A stretch of DNA of 64,000 bases from Flavobacterium tructae. GTDB lineage: Bacteria > Bacteroidota > Bacteroidia > Flavobacteriales > Flavobacteriaceae. The notes beneath the pieces were generated by a model, which did not search any database, had not been told where the DNA came from, and was given only the letters and a program-made list of their open reading frames with translations. Positions 50,252 through 60,180 of this stretch are shown here, piece by piece (the first letter of the stretch is position 1; each line of letters begins with the position of its first letter). The translations under genes and the position numbers were made by a program. The stretch is from NCBI RefSeq assembly GCF_002217475.1, contig NZ_MUHH01000018.1, forward strand, positions 151,059 through 215,058, given 5' to 3'.

Positions 50252-52738
50252 ATGAAGTATAATTATATGCATTTAAAATATATCGCTTTACTATGCATGT
50301 TTGTTTTTCTGGGTAATTCAGTATACGGACAAAGTTCAAAAGCAGCGGGTAACGAAATATACAAACAAGTGTCAGCAGCATCCATTTCAGGAACCATTAT
50401 TGATGCTGAAAATAAAGAGCCTGTTATTTTTGCAACCATTCTTTTGTTGAACGAGGAGCAGGAAACATTAGTAAAAAGCGAATTGTCTGAAACTAAAGGA
50501 GAATTTAATTTTAAAAACCTGAAAAACGGGAACTATAAAATTAAAATTACCCATGACGACTATAAAACGTTTAGTACAGGAATTATAAGCATTAAAACAG
50601 ACAATCAAAAAGAAGTACTGCCTATAGAATTGTTCAAAATCACTAAAAAGGAGAGCTTAAAAGAAGTCGTAATACTTAAAAAGAAAAAGTTTGTTGAGAC
50701 TAAAATCGATCGTACCATTTTAAATGTTGACGCTTTAGAATCTAACTCAGGAATTACCGCTTTAGAATTATTAAAGAAAGCCCCAGGAACCAGTATAAGC
50801 GATCAGGGAGTTGTAAGTCTGAATGGAAAAGCAAATGCGACCATTTTTATCGATGACCGTCCAACCTATCTGTCAGGTGCCCAACTTGAAAGCTATTTAA
50901 GCGGATTAGCTTCAGATAATATTGATAAAATTGAAATCATGACCAATCCGCCTGCGAAATATGAAGCAGCAGGAAATGGCGGAGTGATAAACATCAAACT
51001 AAAAAAGAGCAAAAAAGAAGGAGAAAACGGAAGTGTTATTTTGGGGCTAAGACAGCATAAATTTACAGAATACAATGCCACGTTTGCGTTGAACAAAAAA
51101 AAGGAGAATTACAATATTTTTCTGAATGGAAATGCAGGTTACAAAAAACGCTTTCAGGATCTTTATATCAGCAGAAACTATACCGATACAGGCAGTTACA
51201 GCAAACAAGAAAACAATAATGTAGGAGATGCTATAGCAACGAATCTAAGGTTTGGAGCAGACTATAATTTGTCAAAAAATACGGTGATCGGAGTCTCTGC
51301 AGATGCTTCAATCTGGAATGGAAATGATCTTGATAATAGTTTGAATTACCTTTATAACAGAAAACAAACTACAGATTCCATTGTAAAAACATTAGGCAGC
51401 TCAGATGCTAAATCTGTAAACAGCGGAATAAATCTGAACATTAATCACAAGCTTAACGAAAAAAGCGATGTGAGTGCCAATTTAGATTACTTACTATACG
51501 ATTCTTTTCCCTATCAGGAATTTAAAAATTCGATCATTTTTTCGGACGCAAATAAAAATTATTCCGATATGCTGGTAGGAGGAGCAGCTTCTAAGGTTTA
51601 TATTTATTCAGGAAAAGCAGATTATTCCAATCAGCTGACTAAAAAAACAAACCTGCAGACCGGATTCAAATACAGTAATATCAAGACCAACAATAAGAGT
51701 GAGTATTTCGATATCGTAAATGATATATCGACTCCAAATTTAAATCAGAATAATAAATTTCTATACAACGAGAAAATAACAGCTTTATACGTAAGCTCCA
51801 ACACAACTTTAGACAGACTTTCGGTACAGTTAGGACTCCGCTATGAAAGTGTAAAAATTGTCGGAGATCAGTTAGGAAACGAAATAAAACCGAGAACAAA
51901 AAATACAACCAAGTACGACAATTTATTCCCAACCTTATACTTGTCTTATAAGCTCGACTCTTTGGCTAATAACACAGTAGGAATCAATTACGGAAAAAGA
52001 ATCGACAGACCATTTTATCAGGATCTTAACCCTATGGTTATTCAGGTTGATAAATTGACATTTTACAAAGGAAATCCCTATCTGCAACCTTCAATTACAA
52101 ATTCCGTTGAAGCTTCTTACGCACACAAAAGCTTATTGAATTTTACTCTTGCCTACAGTAAAATTGACAATCAGATCATGGAAACTATAGAAATTATAAA
52201 CAATGTCTATTACAGTATGCCCGGAAACATAGGAAATACTCAGGTAACCAATCTTAGTCTTAGTTCTACATTTAATATCGCTCCATGGCTAACCTTTACC
52301 GGAAATGCACAAGTATCGTATACCGATACCAAAAGTGATTTCTTTGGAGGTAAACTCCATACGTACGGTTATAATTTTAGAATCGATCCCGTATTGCAAG
52401 TAAAACTGAAAAAAGATTACAGTCTAGAACTTTTTGGACGCTATGTTGGGAAAGCTTATGTAGCTCAATTTGCGCTGGATCCTTACTGGTTTCTTGATGT
52501 GACAATCAGCAAAAAACTTTCAAACAGAAGTTCACTTAAAGTAATAGGGATGGATATTTTCAGAACCTATATCACCAAAGGACAAATTAATAATCTGGTC
52601 AATGCAAATGCTGACTTCAGGACATTATCGAATACAAGACAGGTCAGACTATCGTTTACCTATAATTTTGGAGATAAGATGACTACTCAGGAGAGAGAAA
52701 ATAACAGTATCGATACCGAAAAGAACAGAATCAAGTAA
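50252..52738 (+). CDS. Outer-membrane beta-barrel protein, TonB-dependent-receptor-like
   Basis: The frame opens at 50195, but the ATG at 50252 (residue 20 of that frame) starts a good signal peptide ending near SVYGQ, giving about 828 residues. After it comes a CarboxypepD_reg-like domain (ISGTIIDAENKEPV, about residues 30-115). Next is a plug-like segment with FIDDRPTYLSG and the GGVINIKLKK end of a plug. A long C-terminal barrel follows, rich in alternating aromatic and polar residues, with YGKRIDRPFYQDLNP and a final FTYNFGDKM strand. It fits the Bacteroidetes outer-membrane beta-barrel family related to TonB-dependent receptors. It could move the peptide or another ligand across the outer membrane. 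A link to the cluster is suggested only by its place between the thioesterase and the exporter. Confidence 0.85.
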   Translation: MKYNYMHLKYIALLCMFVFLGNSVYGQSSKAAGNEIYKQVSAASISGTIIDAENKEPVIFATILLLNEEQETLVKSELSETKGEFNFKNLKNGNYKIKITHDDYKTFSTGIISIKTDNQKEVLPIELFKITKKESLKEVVILKKKKFVETKIDRTILNVDALESNSGITALELLKKAPGTSISDQGVVSLNGKANATIFIDDRPTYLSGAQLESYLSGLASDNIDKIEIMTNPPAKYEAAGNGGVINIKLKKSKKEGENGSVILGLRQHKFTEYNATFALNKKKENYNIFLNGNAGYKKRFQDLYISRNYTDTGSYSKQENNNVGDAIATNLRFGADYNLSKNTVIGVSADASIWNGNDLDNSLNYLYNRKQTTDSIVKTLGSSDAKSVNSGINLNINHKLNEKSDVSANLDYLLYDSFPYQEFKNSIIFSDANKNYSDMLVGGAASKVYIYSGKADYSNQLTKKTNLQTGFKYSNIKTNNKSEYFDIVNDISTPNLNQNNKFLYNEKITALYVSSNTTLDRLSVQLGLRYESVKIVGDQLGNEIKPRTKNTTKYDNLFPTLYLSYKLDSLANNTVGINYGKRIDRPFYQDLNPMVIQVDKLTFYKGNPYLQPSITNSVEASYAHKSLLNFTLAYSKIDNQIMETIEIINNVYYSMPGNIGNTQVTNLSLSSTFNIAPWLTFTGNAQVSYTDTKSDFFGGKLHTYGYNFRIDPVLQVKLKKDYSLELFGRYVGKAYVAQFALDPYWFLDVTISKKLSNRSSLKVIGMDIFRTYITKGQINNLVNANADFRTLSNTRQVRLSFTYNFGDKMTTQERENNSIDTEKNRIK

Positions 52739-52883
52739 ATCATAATCGTCTGTTTTTTCTAGTTGCTGATATTGACTTAGCATCTAAAAACAGAATTTAA
52801 TTTTCAAGTTAATTTCAGAATCCGAATTTAAAAAGGGATACAATCTCTTTAAGACTTTATCAACCACAACAAAAACTTTTAAG

Positions 52884-54518
52884 ATGTTTAAAATATCACT
52901 AAAAAATTCAATTCTTCTGGCAGCCTATGCTTTGCCAAATACAATTCTTAGTTTCGGAATAGTGTACATTATAAACAATACTTTGTCAGGCAACAAGTCG
53001 TTTATGACGGATTATACCGGAATGGTTTTTTTTGCAATTGTAGTATATACCTATCTTCTGAACATCATTTTTCAGAAAGGACTTAATGAGTTTTCCTTTA
53101 AAATGTTATACGACAACGAAAAAACAATATTCTCAAAAATACTTCAAACCTCACTGATAAAATTAGAGAACTTAGGTTCCCAGCGTTTTTTTACCGTTGT
53201 TGAAGATTTGCGGGTATTTGGGCTTTTACCTTATACCGTAACCCATACCGTAAATTCGGTTTTAATGTTAGTGCTTTGTTTGATCTATATGTTTACCATC
53301 TCGGTAAGTTCTGCTCTTATTGTGGTAGTATTAATTATAGCCGTTGCCGCTTCCTATTTTGTAGTAATCAACTCTATGTCTAAAAAAGTAACCAGTCTCA
53401 GAGAATACAATGACGATTATTACAAGTACGTGGACGATGTTATGAAAGGATTTAAAAAATTAAAGCTGAGCTTTTTCAGAGCTGAAAATCTAATGAATAG
53501 ATTTTTAATTCCGAATAGGGATCAGGCCGGTGAATTAGACTTTAAAATCAGTTATATCTTTTTGTCTATAAATTTGATTAGCCAATATGGTTTATATGCC
53601 ATTATCGCAACTATTTTGTTTGTATTACCGTCATGGGGATTATTGAGTCAGTCTGATGTGATAGCATATGTAGTAATTGTTTTATTCATCTCAGGACCTA
53701 TAAATAACCTGATCAATCTGCAGCAAACCTATACACGTTTTATCGTGGCCAATAAAAGAATCAAGGATTTCTTAAAAGACTTTGAAGTAGATGAAGATGT
53801 AAAAAAACAATTGCCAATAGACAACACTTCTTTTGAAAGTATCGAATTTAAAGACATACATTTTTCATACAATAGCGATTCCAACGACAGTGCTTTTGCA
53901 TTAGGGCCAATAAACTTAGAAGTTAAGGAAGGAGAGACCATTTTTATTGTTGGCGGAAATGGTTCCGGAAAAAGTACCTTCATCAATACCTTCACCGGAT
54001 TATACACACCTTCAAAAGGAGAGATCCTTTTAAATGGAAAAGAAACAGAGTCCGGTCAGGAAAATCAAAATTTAATTGCAGCCGTGTTCACAGACGATCA
54101 TATATTTTCTCATAATTATGAAGAATATACCGTTGAAAACAATCCGGAATACAAACAGTTATTAGAAATGATGAAGCTGGACAAAGTCATCTTAGATGAT
54201 AAAGAAAGTTCTGCCAGAAGAAAATTTTCTAAAGGACAAAGTAAAAGAATGTCCTTGATTTTTGCCCTAATGGAGAAAAAACCAATCCTCGTTTTAGATG
54301 AATGGGCCGCCGATCAGGATCCTTATTTCAGAAAATTTTTCTACGAAGAACTAATCCCAAAGTTAAAAGCAGAAGGCAAAACAATCATTGCTGTAACACA
54401 TGATGATGCTTATTTCCATCTGGCAGACCGAATTATAAAATTTAATTACGGCAAAATTGATGCTGAGGTAAAAGTAGATAAATCAAAAGAATACAGTAAA
54501 GAGCTTTTCTGGGCATAA
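52884..54518 (+). CDS. Cyclic-peptide-type ABC exporter, permease fused to ATPase
   Basis: A 544-residue protein with about six transmembrane segments in residues 10-285 and an ATPase domain from about 325. Walker A is GGNGSGKST (Lys363), Walker B is ILVLDE (Asp472/Glu473), and the signature reads FSKGQSKRM in place of LSGGQ. The H-loop is in VTHDDAYF. This arrangement and the degenerate signature fit the cyclic peptide transporter family (PvdE/SyrD-like), often encoded beside NRPS genes for export across the inner membrane. It works as a homodimer. It is the only efflux system in the window and so the best candidate for product export and self-protection. Confidence 0.9.
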   Translation: MFKISLKNSILLAAYALPNTILSFGIVYIINNTLSGNKSFMTDYTGMVFFAIVVYTYLLNIIFQKGLNEFSFKMLYDNEKTIFSKILQTSLIKLENLGSQRFFTVVEDLRVFGLLPYTVTHTVNSVLMLVLCLIYMFTISVSSALIVVVLIIAVAASYFVVINSMSKKVTSLREYNDDYYKYVDDVMKGFKKLKLSFFRAENLMNRFLIPNRDQAGELDFKISYIFLSINLISQYGLYAIIATILFVLPSWGLLSQSDVIAYVVIVLFISGPINNLINLQQTYTRFIVANKRIKDFLKDFEVDEDVKKQLPIDNTSFESIEFKDIHFSYNSDSNDSAFALGPINLEVKEGETIFIVGGNGSGKSTFINTFTGLYTPSKGEILLNGKETESGQENQNLIAAVFTDDHIFSHNYEEYTVENNPEYKQLLEMMKLDKVILDDKESSARRKFSKGQSKRMSLIFALMEKKPILVLDEWAADQDPYFRKFFYEELIPKLKAEGKTIIAVTHDDAYFHLADRIIKFNYGKIDAEVKVDKSKEYSKELFWA

Positions 54519-55056
54519 TAAGGTGTGCAAAGATAGCACACGGATTAAACAGATTCGGTAAAGCGAAAACGCGGATTGACGCGGATTTTTTTATTTGTTT
54601 TTGATAATCTATAATACAGTGTAAAATAGAGCTCCAAAGGAGCAAGATATATATATAGCAAAATTATCCATTACCATAAATAAGTTCCAGAGGAGCGAAA
54701 TATCTATAGCATCCGGAAGAGCAAGGCAGGTATAGCTCCAGCGGAGCATAATATTTATAGCAAAATTATCCATTACCATAAACAAGCTCCGGAGGAGCGA
54801 AATATCTGTAGCTCCCAGAGGAACGAAATATTTATGGCATCCGAAGGAACGATATATTTGTCGCGTTATATTTCATTCAGAAACATTGATTTATAAAATT
54901 CTGAATAAAATGTACAATGTATTTCCTTACACCAACCCTACGTTAAATAATACCTCTTTTTTTAAGTTCCGGATTGGAAAAATCAATTTGTTTAATTCCT
55001 AAAAATTAAACGAAACAAAATATCATTTAGTTCTAATTGCGTAAAAATATTGTAAA
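54519..55056. other. Long intergenic gap holding repeats
   Basis: This 538-base gap has no supportable gene. It starts with a piece reading gcggattgacgcggatttt, a degenerate form of a repeat familiar from Flavobacterium, and then holds the repeat field listed separately. An 8-bp inverted repeat (attcagaa/ttctgaat, 54875-54906) lies to the right of the field. The last 100 bases are AT-rich and must hold any promoter for the NRPS that follows; I found no convincing TAnnTTTG box, only tcaatttg near 54989 with one mismatch. Confidence 0.6.
54629..54865. repeat. Degenerate short interspersed repeats (ctccggaggagcgaaatat type)
   Basis: At least six imperfect copies of a unit resembling ctccggaggagcgaaatat occur, several followed by a tatagc-like end (near 54630, 54683, 54711, 54735, 54785 and 54812). 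A longer piece, agcaaaattatccattacc, is present at about 54658 and again at about 54759, so part of the field is a duplication of roughly 100 bases. Units contain a short ctcc/ggag palindrome. Spacing and copies are too irregular for CRISPR. Similar elements are scattered in Flavobacterium intergenic regions. Confidence 0.75.
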
Positions 55057-58000
55057 ATGAAACTCACCCTTCCTCAGCAAGATGTTTATTTCGAGCAGTT
55101 ATTATATCCCAATGAACCCATCTATAACATTGGGGCTAAGATTAAAATTAAAGGCCAAATAAACCATGATGCATTTCAAAAAGCATACATTGCCTTAATT
55201 GATCAGCATGATTCGTATAGAAGTATACTTACCAGCAAGCACGAAAATGTTCGGATTAAAATTGTAGAAGATCATAATTCAGCTCTGGGATTTGTTGATT
55301 TTTCTCCATCTGCAGAACCTTTCGAGGCAGCAAATGTGTACATGCAGGAAGAGTTTGCAAAGCCGTTTGATTTATTTGGAGAGCATCTTTTGCATGTTTT
55401 TACCCTCGTTAAAGTTCAAGAAAATTTTCACTATTTATTTTCCGTTTACCATCATATTATAACTGATGGCTGGGGTACGTCGTTAATGTTTCAGAGATTG
55501 GTACAAAATTACAATGAGATTCTCGAACATGGGAAAATTCAAACCGTATATCCGTTTAGCTACAAAGACTTTGCAGTTGATGATGCCGCTTATCAGCAAT
55601 CAGAATCGTATCATCAGGACAAAATTTACTGGACCAAAAAGTTTGAATCCTTACCTCAGAATCTGTTTGATAAATTAGAAGATAACATTCAGATCAATGA
55701 AAGTGATCGCAAGGAGCTAATTATCAAAAGAGAGGTATACAATCAGTTAAATTCGTTAGCAGTACGTTACAGATGTTCTACTTTTAATGTCATTCTGGCT
55801 ATCTTGTACGCCTATTTTGGCAGAAAACATCAGAACAATGATTTTGCCATCGGACTACCGGTTTTAAACAGAAGTAAAGCCAGTTACAAAAAAACAGTTG
55901 GTCTTTTTATGGGCGTTTCTCCTTTAAGAATTTCGATCGATTTTAACGCCACTTTCGAGAATTTAATTGCAGAAATAAAAACTACTTTAAGACATGATTA
56001 TCGCCATCAGCGATTCCCGTTAGGAAAGTTAATTCAGGAGCTTCAGGTTTTTAGTGAAAAAGAGAGACTGTTCAATATTACACTTTCTTATGAAAAACAG
56101 AATTATTCTAATGATTTTCTTCATACCCACACACAAGTAATTCCGCTCACACATAAATCCGAGCGGGTAGCTTTGGCCATTTACATCAGAGAATTTGATG
56201 AAGATGAGGACGTGAAAATTGATTTCGACTACAACTTAAATTATTTTACAGAAGCACAGATCACACAGGTCGTTCATCACTTCGAAAACTTAGTTCACGC
56301 CATTTTAGATACTCCTGATCAGGTTCTAAAAGAATTAAACTATCTGGGAGAAGACGAAAAACGTCATATTCTCGAAACATTCAATACCACAAAAGTTGAC
56401 TATCAGAAAGAGAACACAATTTTGGATGTATTTCAGGATCAGGTGATAAAGTTTAGTACAAAAGAAGCCCTAAAAGACAATTACAAAAGTTATACCTATG
56501 CCGAACTGGACCAATTATCTGGTCAAATAGCCGAATACCTAATAATCAACTATGGACAAGAGGACAAATCACCAATAGCCGTTTTATTAGGACGTTCGGC
56601 AAATATTGTCATCGTGTTACTGGGAATACTCAAAGCGGGCAGAGCTTATATTCCGTTAGATCCGTCGTTCCCCGGGGACCGATTGAATTACATTGTAGAA
56701 AACAGCCAGATTAAACTGCTTATCAATGAAAAAGGCTATGTGTTGCATACAGACGATGAGGTGCAGGTACTATCTTTAGAGACAATCTTAGAAAAAGCAG
56801 CGGGATTAGAAGGAAAACTATCCCTGAAAGTTTCCCCTCATGACACCGCTTATATCCTTTACACGTCAGGTTCAACAGGCAATCCGAAAGGTGTTGAAAT
56901 AGGGCATCAATCCCTGTTGAATTTCCTCAGCAGTATGCAGCAGGAGCCGGGTGTGAGGCCAAGCGATGTGTTTTTTTCGGTTACAACTTACTCTTTTGAT
57001 ATTTCAATTTTAGAATTCTTTGTACCACTGTTGTCGGGAGCTGCTTTGTATATTGCCAATCAGGAAATTTTAGGGGATCCGGTGGTTATTATCCAAAAAA
57101 TAGAGGAAATCCACCCCACAATAATCCAGGCAACGCCAAGTTTTTACCAAATGCTCTTCAATGCCGATTGGAATGGAGACAAACGCCTAAAAGTACTTTG
57201 TGGAGGTGATTTGTTAAGTGAAGCATTAGCCGAAAAGCTAATCAGTCATAGTTTAGAAGTCTGGAATATGTACGGTCCGACGGAAACCACCATTTGGTCG
57301 AGTTTAAAAAAACTGGAACATGCAAAAGAGGCGTCAAATATTGGAAAACCAATACACAACACGCAAATTTACATACTGGATTCGTTTTTAAGTCCAAAAC
57401 CAATCGGAACTCCCGGAGCAATTTATATTGCCGGTGATGGACTGGCAAAAGGATATTATAAAAATACTACACTAACTCAGGAAAAATTTATAAAAAATCC
57501 GCTTCAGGCGAATGGTTTATTATACGAAACCGGAGATGTAGGCAGATGGAATGACAAAGGAGAAATCGAATTTTTAGGACGAAACGATAATCAGGTTAAA
57601 ATTAGAGGATATCGAATTGAACTGGGAGATATCGAATCGCATTTGAATCAAATTTCCGGAATAAAAGAATCGGTCGTAATTGCAAAAAAAGGGAATCAAC
57701 AGGAAGCTTTTTTAGTAGCGTATGTAGTAAAAACGGAAGAAAGGACAGATACAGGAGAAATTGTAGCCACATTAAAAATGAACCTTCCGTACTATATGAT
57801 TCCAGGCACAATTGTTTTTCTGGAGGAGTTTCCGCTAACACCGAATCAAAAAATTGACCGTAAGAACTTAGCGCAAAGAGCCATTGAACATCATACAGTA
57901 AACGATGATTTTAAAACACCTGAATCTGATCTGGAAAAAAAGTTAGCCGGATACTGGAAAGAAATTTTAAACAGTAAAAAAGAAATCAGTACCAATGACA

Positions 58001-59487
58001 ATTTCTTTGCTCTTGGCGGACATTCCCTAAACGCAGTTAGATTGACGGGGGCAATAGCAAAAAATCTTGGGTACGATGTTAACCTTAAAACGGTTTTCGA
58101 TTATCCCACGATCAGATTAATGGCAGATTATTTAGTGACTTTAAAAACCAATGACAAACAGGGCATACCATTTACAACTTTAAAAACTGATTTTGCAATA
58201 ACACCTTCACAGCAAGAATTATGGGTAGCTTGTCAGGATCGGCAAAAATTGATTGCTTATAACATGGTAGCCGTTTTTGAAATTAATGGGACCGTATTTC
58301 CGGATAAAATCAACAATGCAATGTCTCAGTTAATTTTTGAAAATGAAATTCTCCGCACCAATTTTGTGGAAAGCAAAGGAGCCGTTTTTCAAAAAATAGG
58401 GAAACAAGAGGATATCGATTTTAAGATCACTCAGCTGCAGATTGATAACGAGCAAAAAGAGCAGACTATTCAGCGATACATAGAAACACCGTTTGATTTA
58501 GAACATGATGTATTGGTGAGAATGCTGCTCGTACAAACGGGTGAGACATCATCATCATTGGTTTTTTGCACCCATCATATTATTATGGATGGAGTTTCAT
58601 TAGAATTTTTTACCAAAGAATTTATTCAAAAATACAATCATCCTGATTCCGTAATTAAAAACTCAGGTATTCAGTTTAAAGACTATACGGCATGGTTAGC
58701 TTCTGAAAATGACGACAAAACCACTTTCGATTTTTGGCAAAGATATTTGGATGGGTACAGTATCAAAGAAACGATCAATAGAGATTTTAATCTAAACGGT
58801 CCATTGCAAAATGGAGCGTATTATGATGATGAGTTTACCATTGAAGATACTAAAGCGTTAAAAAAATTCGCTCAGGAGCAAAAAAGTACACTTTATAATA
58901 CGATTATTTCGCTTTTAAATGTGCTCATTCATAAAATTAACGACCATAATGATATTGTGATTGGAACCGTTAATGCGGGAAGAAACAATGCTGATATCGC
59001 AACAATGATAGGAATGTTTGTAAAAACACTGCCGCTTCGTGTTCGGTTAAATGAAGATATAAGTTTTTTAGAACTCTTAAAACAAGTTCAGGAAGACGTT
59101 ATCTTACTAAATACACATCAGGATTTTCCATCACAACTCAAAAAAGAAGCGCTGTTTGATGTTTTAGTAAGCTATCAGAATCCCGATTTTTCTTTTCAGG
59201 AAACGATTAAAATGGATCATGCCGAATTAAAATACGTGACTTCCGATACCAATTACAGCAGATTTCCTTTATTGTTTAATTTTTTTGAAAGCGGCAATGC
59301 TCTAAAAGTCAGCGTTTCATACGATAAGAATAAATATGAAGAAATTAGTGTACAATTTCTTCTGGCCACTTTTAAAAATTTGTGGTCTCAAATAATAGAA
59401 AACCTTTCCATTAAAGTATCAGAAATTGAATACCCTTTAGTGAATATAGCGAAACTTCAGGAAACCGATTTTGACTTTAATTTTTAA
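55057..59487 (+). CDS. NRPS, C-A-T-C (Gly), ends in a condensation domain
   Basis: A 1476-residue protein with no docking domain at its N-terminus. C1 about 1-430 (HHIITDG, H132/H133/D137), A about 455-930 (TSGSTG from 603), T (GGHS, Ser990), C2 about 1045-1476 (HHIIMDG, H1173/H1174/D1178). The A code DILQLGMIW matches published Gly codes. The first domain opens with a PxxPIYNIG pattern often seen in N-terminal starter C domains, so it may acylate Gly with a fatty or other acid. The protein ends with a complete C domain, without a following A, T or TE. Its downstream partner must therefore be a protein that starts with A-T. The synthetase at the left edge, whose start is cut off, could be that partner. 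The C-terminus ends FDFNF, another acidic/aromatic tail. Confidence 0.93.
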   Translation: MKLTLPQQDVYFEQLLYPNEPIYNIGAKIKIKGQINHDAFQKAYIALIDQHDSYRSILTSKHENVRIKIVEDHNSALGFVDFSPSAEPFEAANVYMQEEFAKPFDLFGEHLLHVFTLVKVQENFHYLFSVYHHIITDGWGTSLMFQRLVQNYNEILEHGKIQTVYPFSYKDFAVDDAAYQQSESYHQDKIYWTKKFESLPQNLFDKLEDNIQINESDRKELIIKREVYNQLNSLAVRYRCSTFNVILAILYAYFGRKHQNNDFAIGLPVLNRSKASYKKTVGLFMGVSPLRISIDFNATFENLIAEIKTTLRHDYRHQRFPLGKLIQELQVFSEKERLFNITLSYEKQNYSNDFLHTHTQVIPLTHKSERVALAIYIREFDEDEDVKIDFDYNLNYFTEAQITQVVHHFENLVHAILDTPDQVLKELNYLGEDEKRHILETFNTTKVDYQKENTILDVFQDQVIKFSTKEALKDNYKSYTYAELDQLSGQIAEYLIINYGQEDKSPIAVLLGRSANIVIVLLGILKAGRAYIPLDPSFPGDRLNYIVENSQIKLLINEKGYVLHTDDEVQVLSLETILEKAAGLEGKLSLKVSPHDTAYILYTSGSTGNPKGVEIGHQSLLNFLSSMQQEPGVRPSDVFFSVTTYSFDISILEFFVPLLSGAALYIANQEILGDPVVIIQKIEEIHPTIIQATPSFYQMLFNADWNGDKRLKVLCGGDLLSEALAEKLISHSLEVWNMYGPTETTIWSSLKKLEHAKEASNIGKPIHNTQIYILDSFLSPKPIGTPGAIYIAGDGLAKGYYKNTTLTQEKFIKNPLQANGLLYETGDVGRWNDKGEIEFLGRNDNQVKIRGYRIELGDIESHLNQISGIKESVVIAKKGNQQEAFLVAYVVKTEERTDTGEIVATLKMNLPYYMIPGTIVFLEEFPLTPNQKIDRKNLAQRAIEHHTVNDDFKTPESDLEKKLAGYWKEILNSKKEISTNDNFFALGGHSLNAVRLTGAIAKNLGYDVNLKTVFDYPTIRLMADYLVTLKTNDKQGIPFTTLKTDFAITPSQQELWVACQDRQKLIAYNMVAVFEINGTVFPDKINNAMSQLIFENEILRTNFVESKGAVFQKIGKQEDIDFKITQLQIDNEQKEQTIQRYIETPFDLEHDVLVRMLLVQTGETSSSLVFCTHHIIMDGVSLEFFTKEFIQKYNHPDSVIKNSGIQFKDYTAWLASENDDKTTFDFWQRYLDGYSIKETINRDFNLNGPLQNGAYYDDEFTIEDTKALKKFAQEQKSTLYNTIISLLNVLIHKINDHNDIVIGTVNAGRNNADIATMIGMFVKTLPLRVRLNEDISFLELLKQVQEDVILLNTHQDFPSQLKKEALFDVLVSYQNPDFSFQETIKMDHAELKYVTSDTNYSRFPLLFNFFESGNALKVSVSYDKNKYEEISVQFLLATFKNLWSQIIENLSIKVSEIEYPLVNIAKLQETDFDFNF

Positions 59488-59517
59488 GCGCTTTTAACGA
59501 TTAAAAACCAAATACTT

Positions 59518-60156
59518 TTGATACATATTTATTATTCCTATCTGTCCGAAGAAAAACATCAGAGTTTGCTGCAGAATGATTTACCGAAATTTCCAGCCGA
59601 TTATCAGGATAAAATTAAGCGTTATCGAAGATGGCAGGATGCACAATTATCGCTTTTAGGACGGATACTCTTGTTTAAAGGAATCGAGGAAACGTATAAG
59701 CAGAAGCCTGATGCGAAAGAGATCATGCAAACCCTTTATAACAAACCCTATTTTGAAGATAATCCGGTTCTTTTTAATATTTCACATTCAGGAGATATTG
59801 TAGTTTGCGCCTTAAGCGATCAGCATGAAGTTGGGATCGATGTGGAGATTATAACCGATATTGAAACAGCTGATTTTAAATCGCAAATGACAGAAATAGA
59901 ATGGAATAAGATCGTCCTGTCTGACAATAAAAAAGAAGCTTTTTTTGAGTATTGGACACAGAAAGAAGCCGTTCTAAAAGCCCAGGGACATGGTTTGATC
60001 GTTCCGTTGAAATCATTTGAAGTTTTAGATAATACAACCGAAATCAACGGAGAAAAATATTATTTAAGCGAAGTAAAAATAGATAAAAACTACAAATGCC
60101 ACATCTCTTTAAAAACAGACGGCACAAAAATTTACCTGAAAAGAATCATACTATAA
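59518..60156 (+). CDS. Sfp-type 4'-phosphopantetheinyl transferase
   Basis: A 212-residue protein with the two family signatures: VGIDVE (Asp108 and Glu110, Mg2+ binding) and WTQKEAVLK (Trp146, Lys149, Glu150). It also has an early ISHSGD segment that contacts CoA. It transfers phosphopantetheine from CoA to the serine of T and ACP domains, so it can activate all carrier domains of this cluster. The start is TTG at 59518; the next in-frame ATG lies far inside the protein, so TTG (or another weak start nearby) is needed. It follows the Gly-coded NRPS by 30 bases, clearly in one operon. Confidence 0.92.
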   Translation: MIHIYYSYLSEEKHQSLLQNDLPKFPADYQDKIKRYRRWQDAQLSLLGRILLFKGIEETYKQKPDAKEIMQTLYNKPYFEDNPVLFNISHSGDIVVCALSDQHEVGIDVEIITDIETADFKSQMTEIEWNKIVLSDNKKEAFFEYWTQKEAVLKAQGHGLIVPLKSFEVLDNTTEINGEKYYLSEVKIDKNYKCHISLKTDGTKIYLKRIIL

Positions 60157-60180
60157 ACCTAACAATTTAATTCAACCAAA

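Noticed and set aside
54629..54865. CRISPR array
   Set aside because: Units are short, imperfect and unevenly spaced, without unique spacers of constant length, and no cas gene is present.
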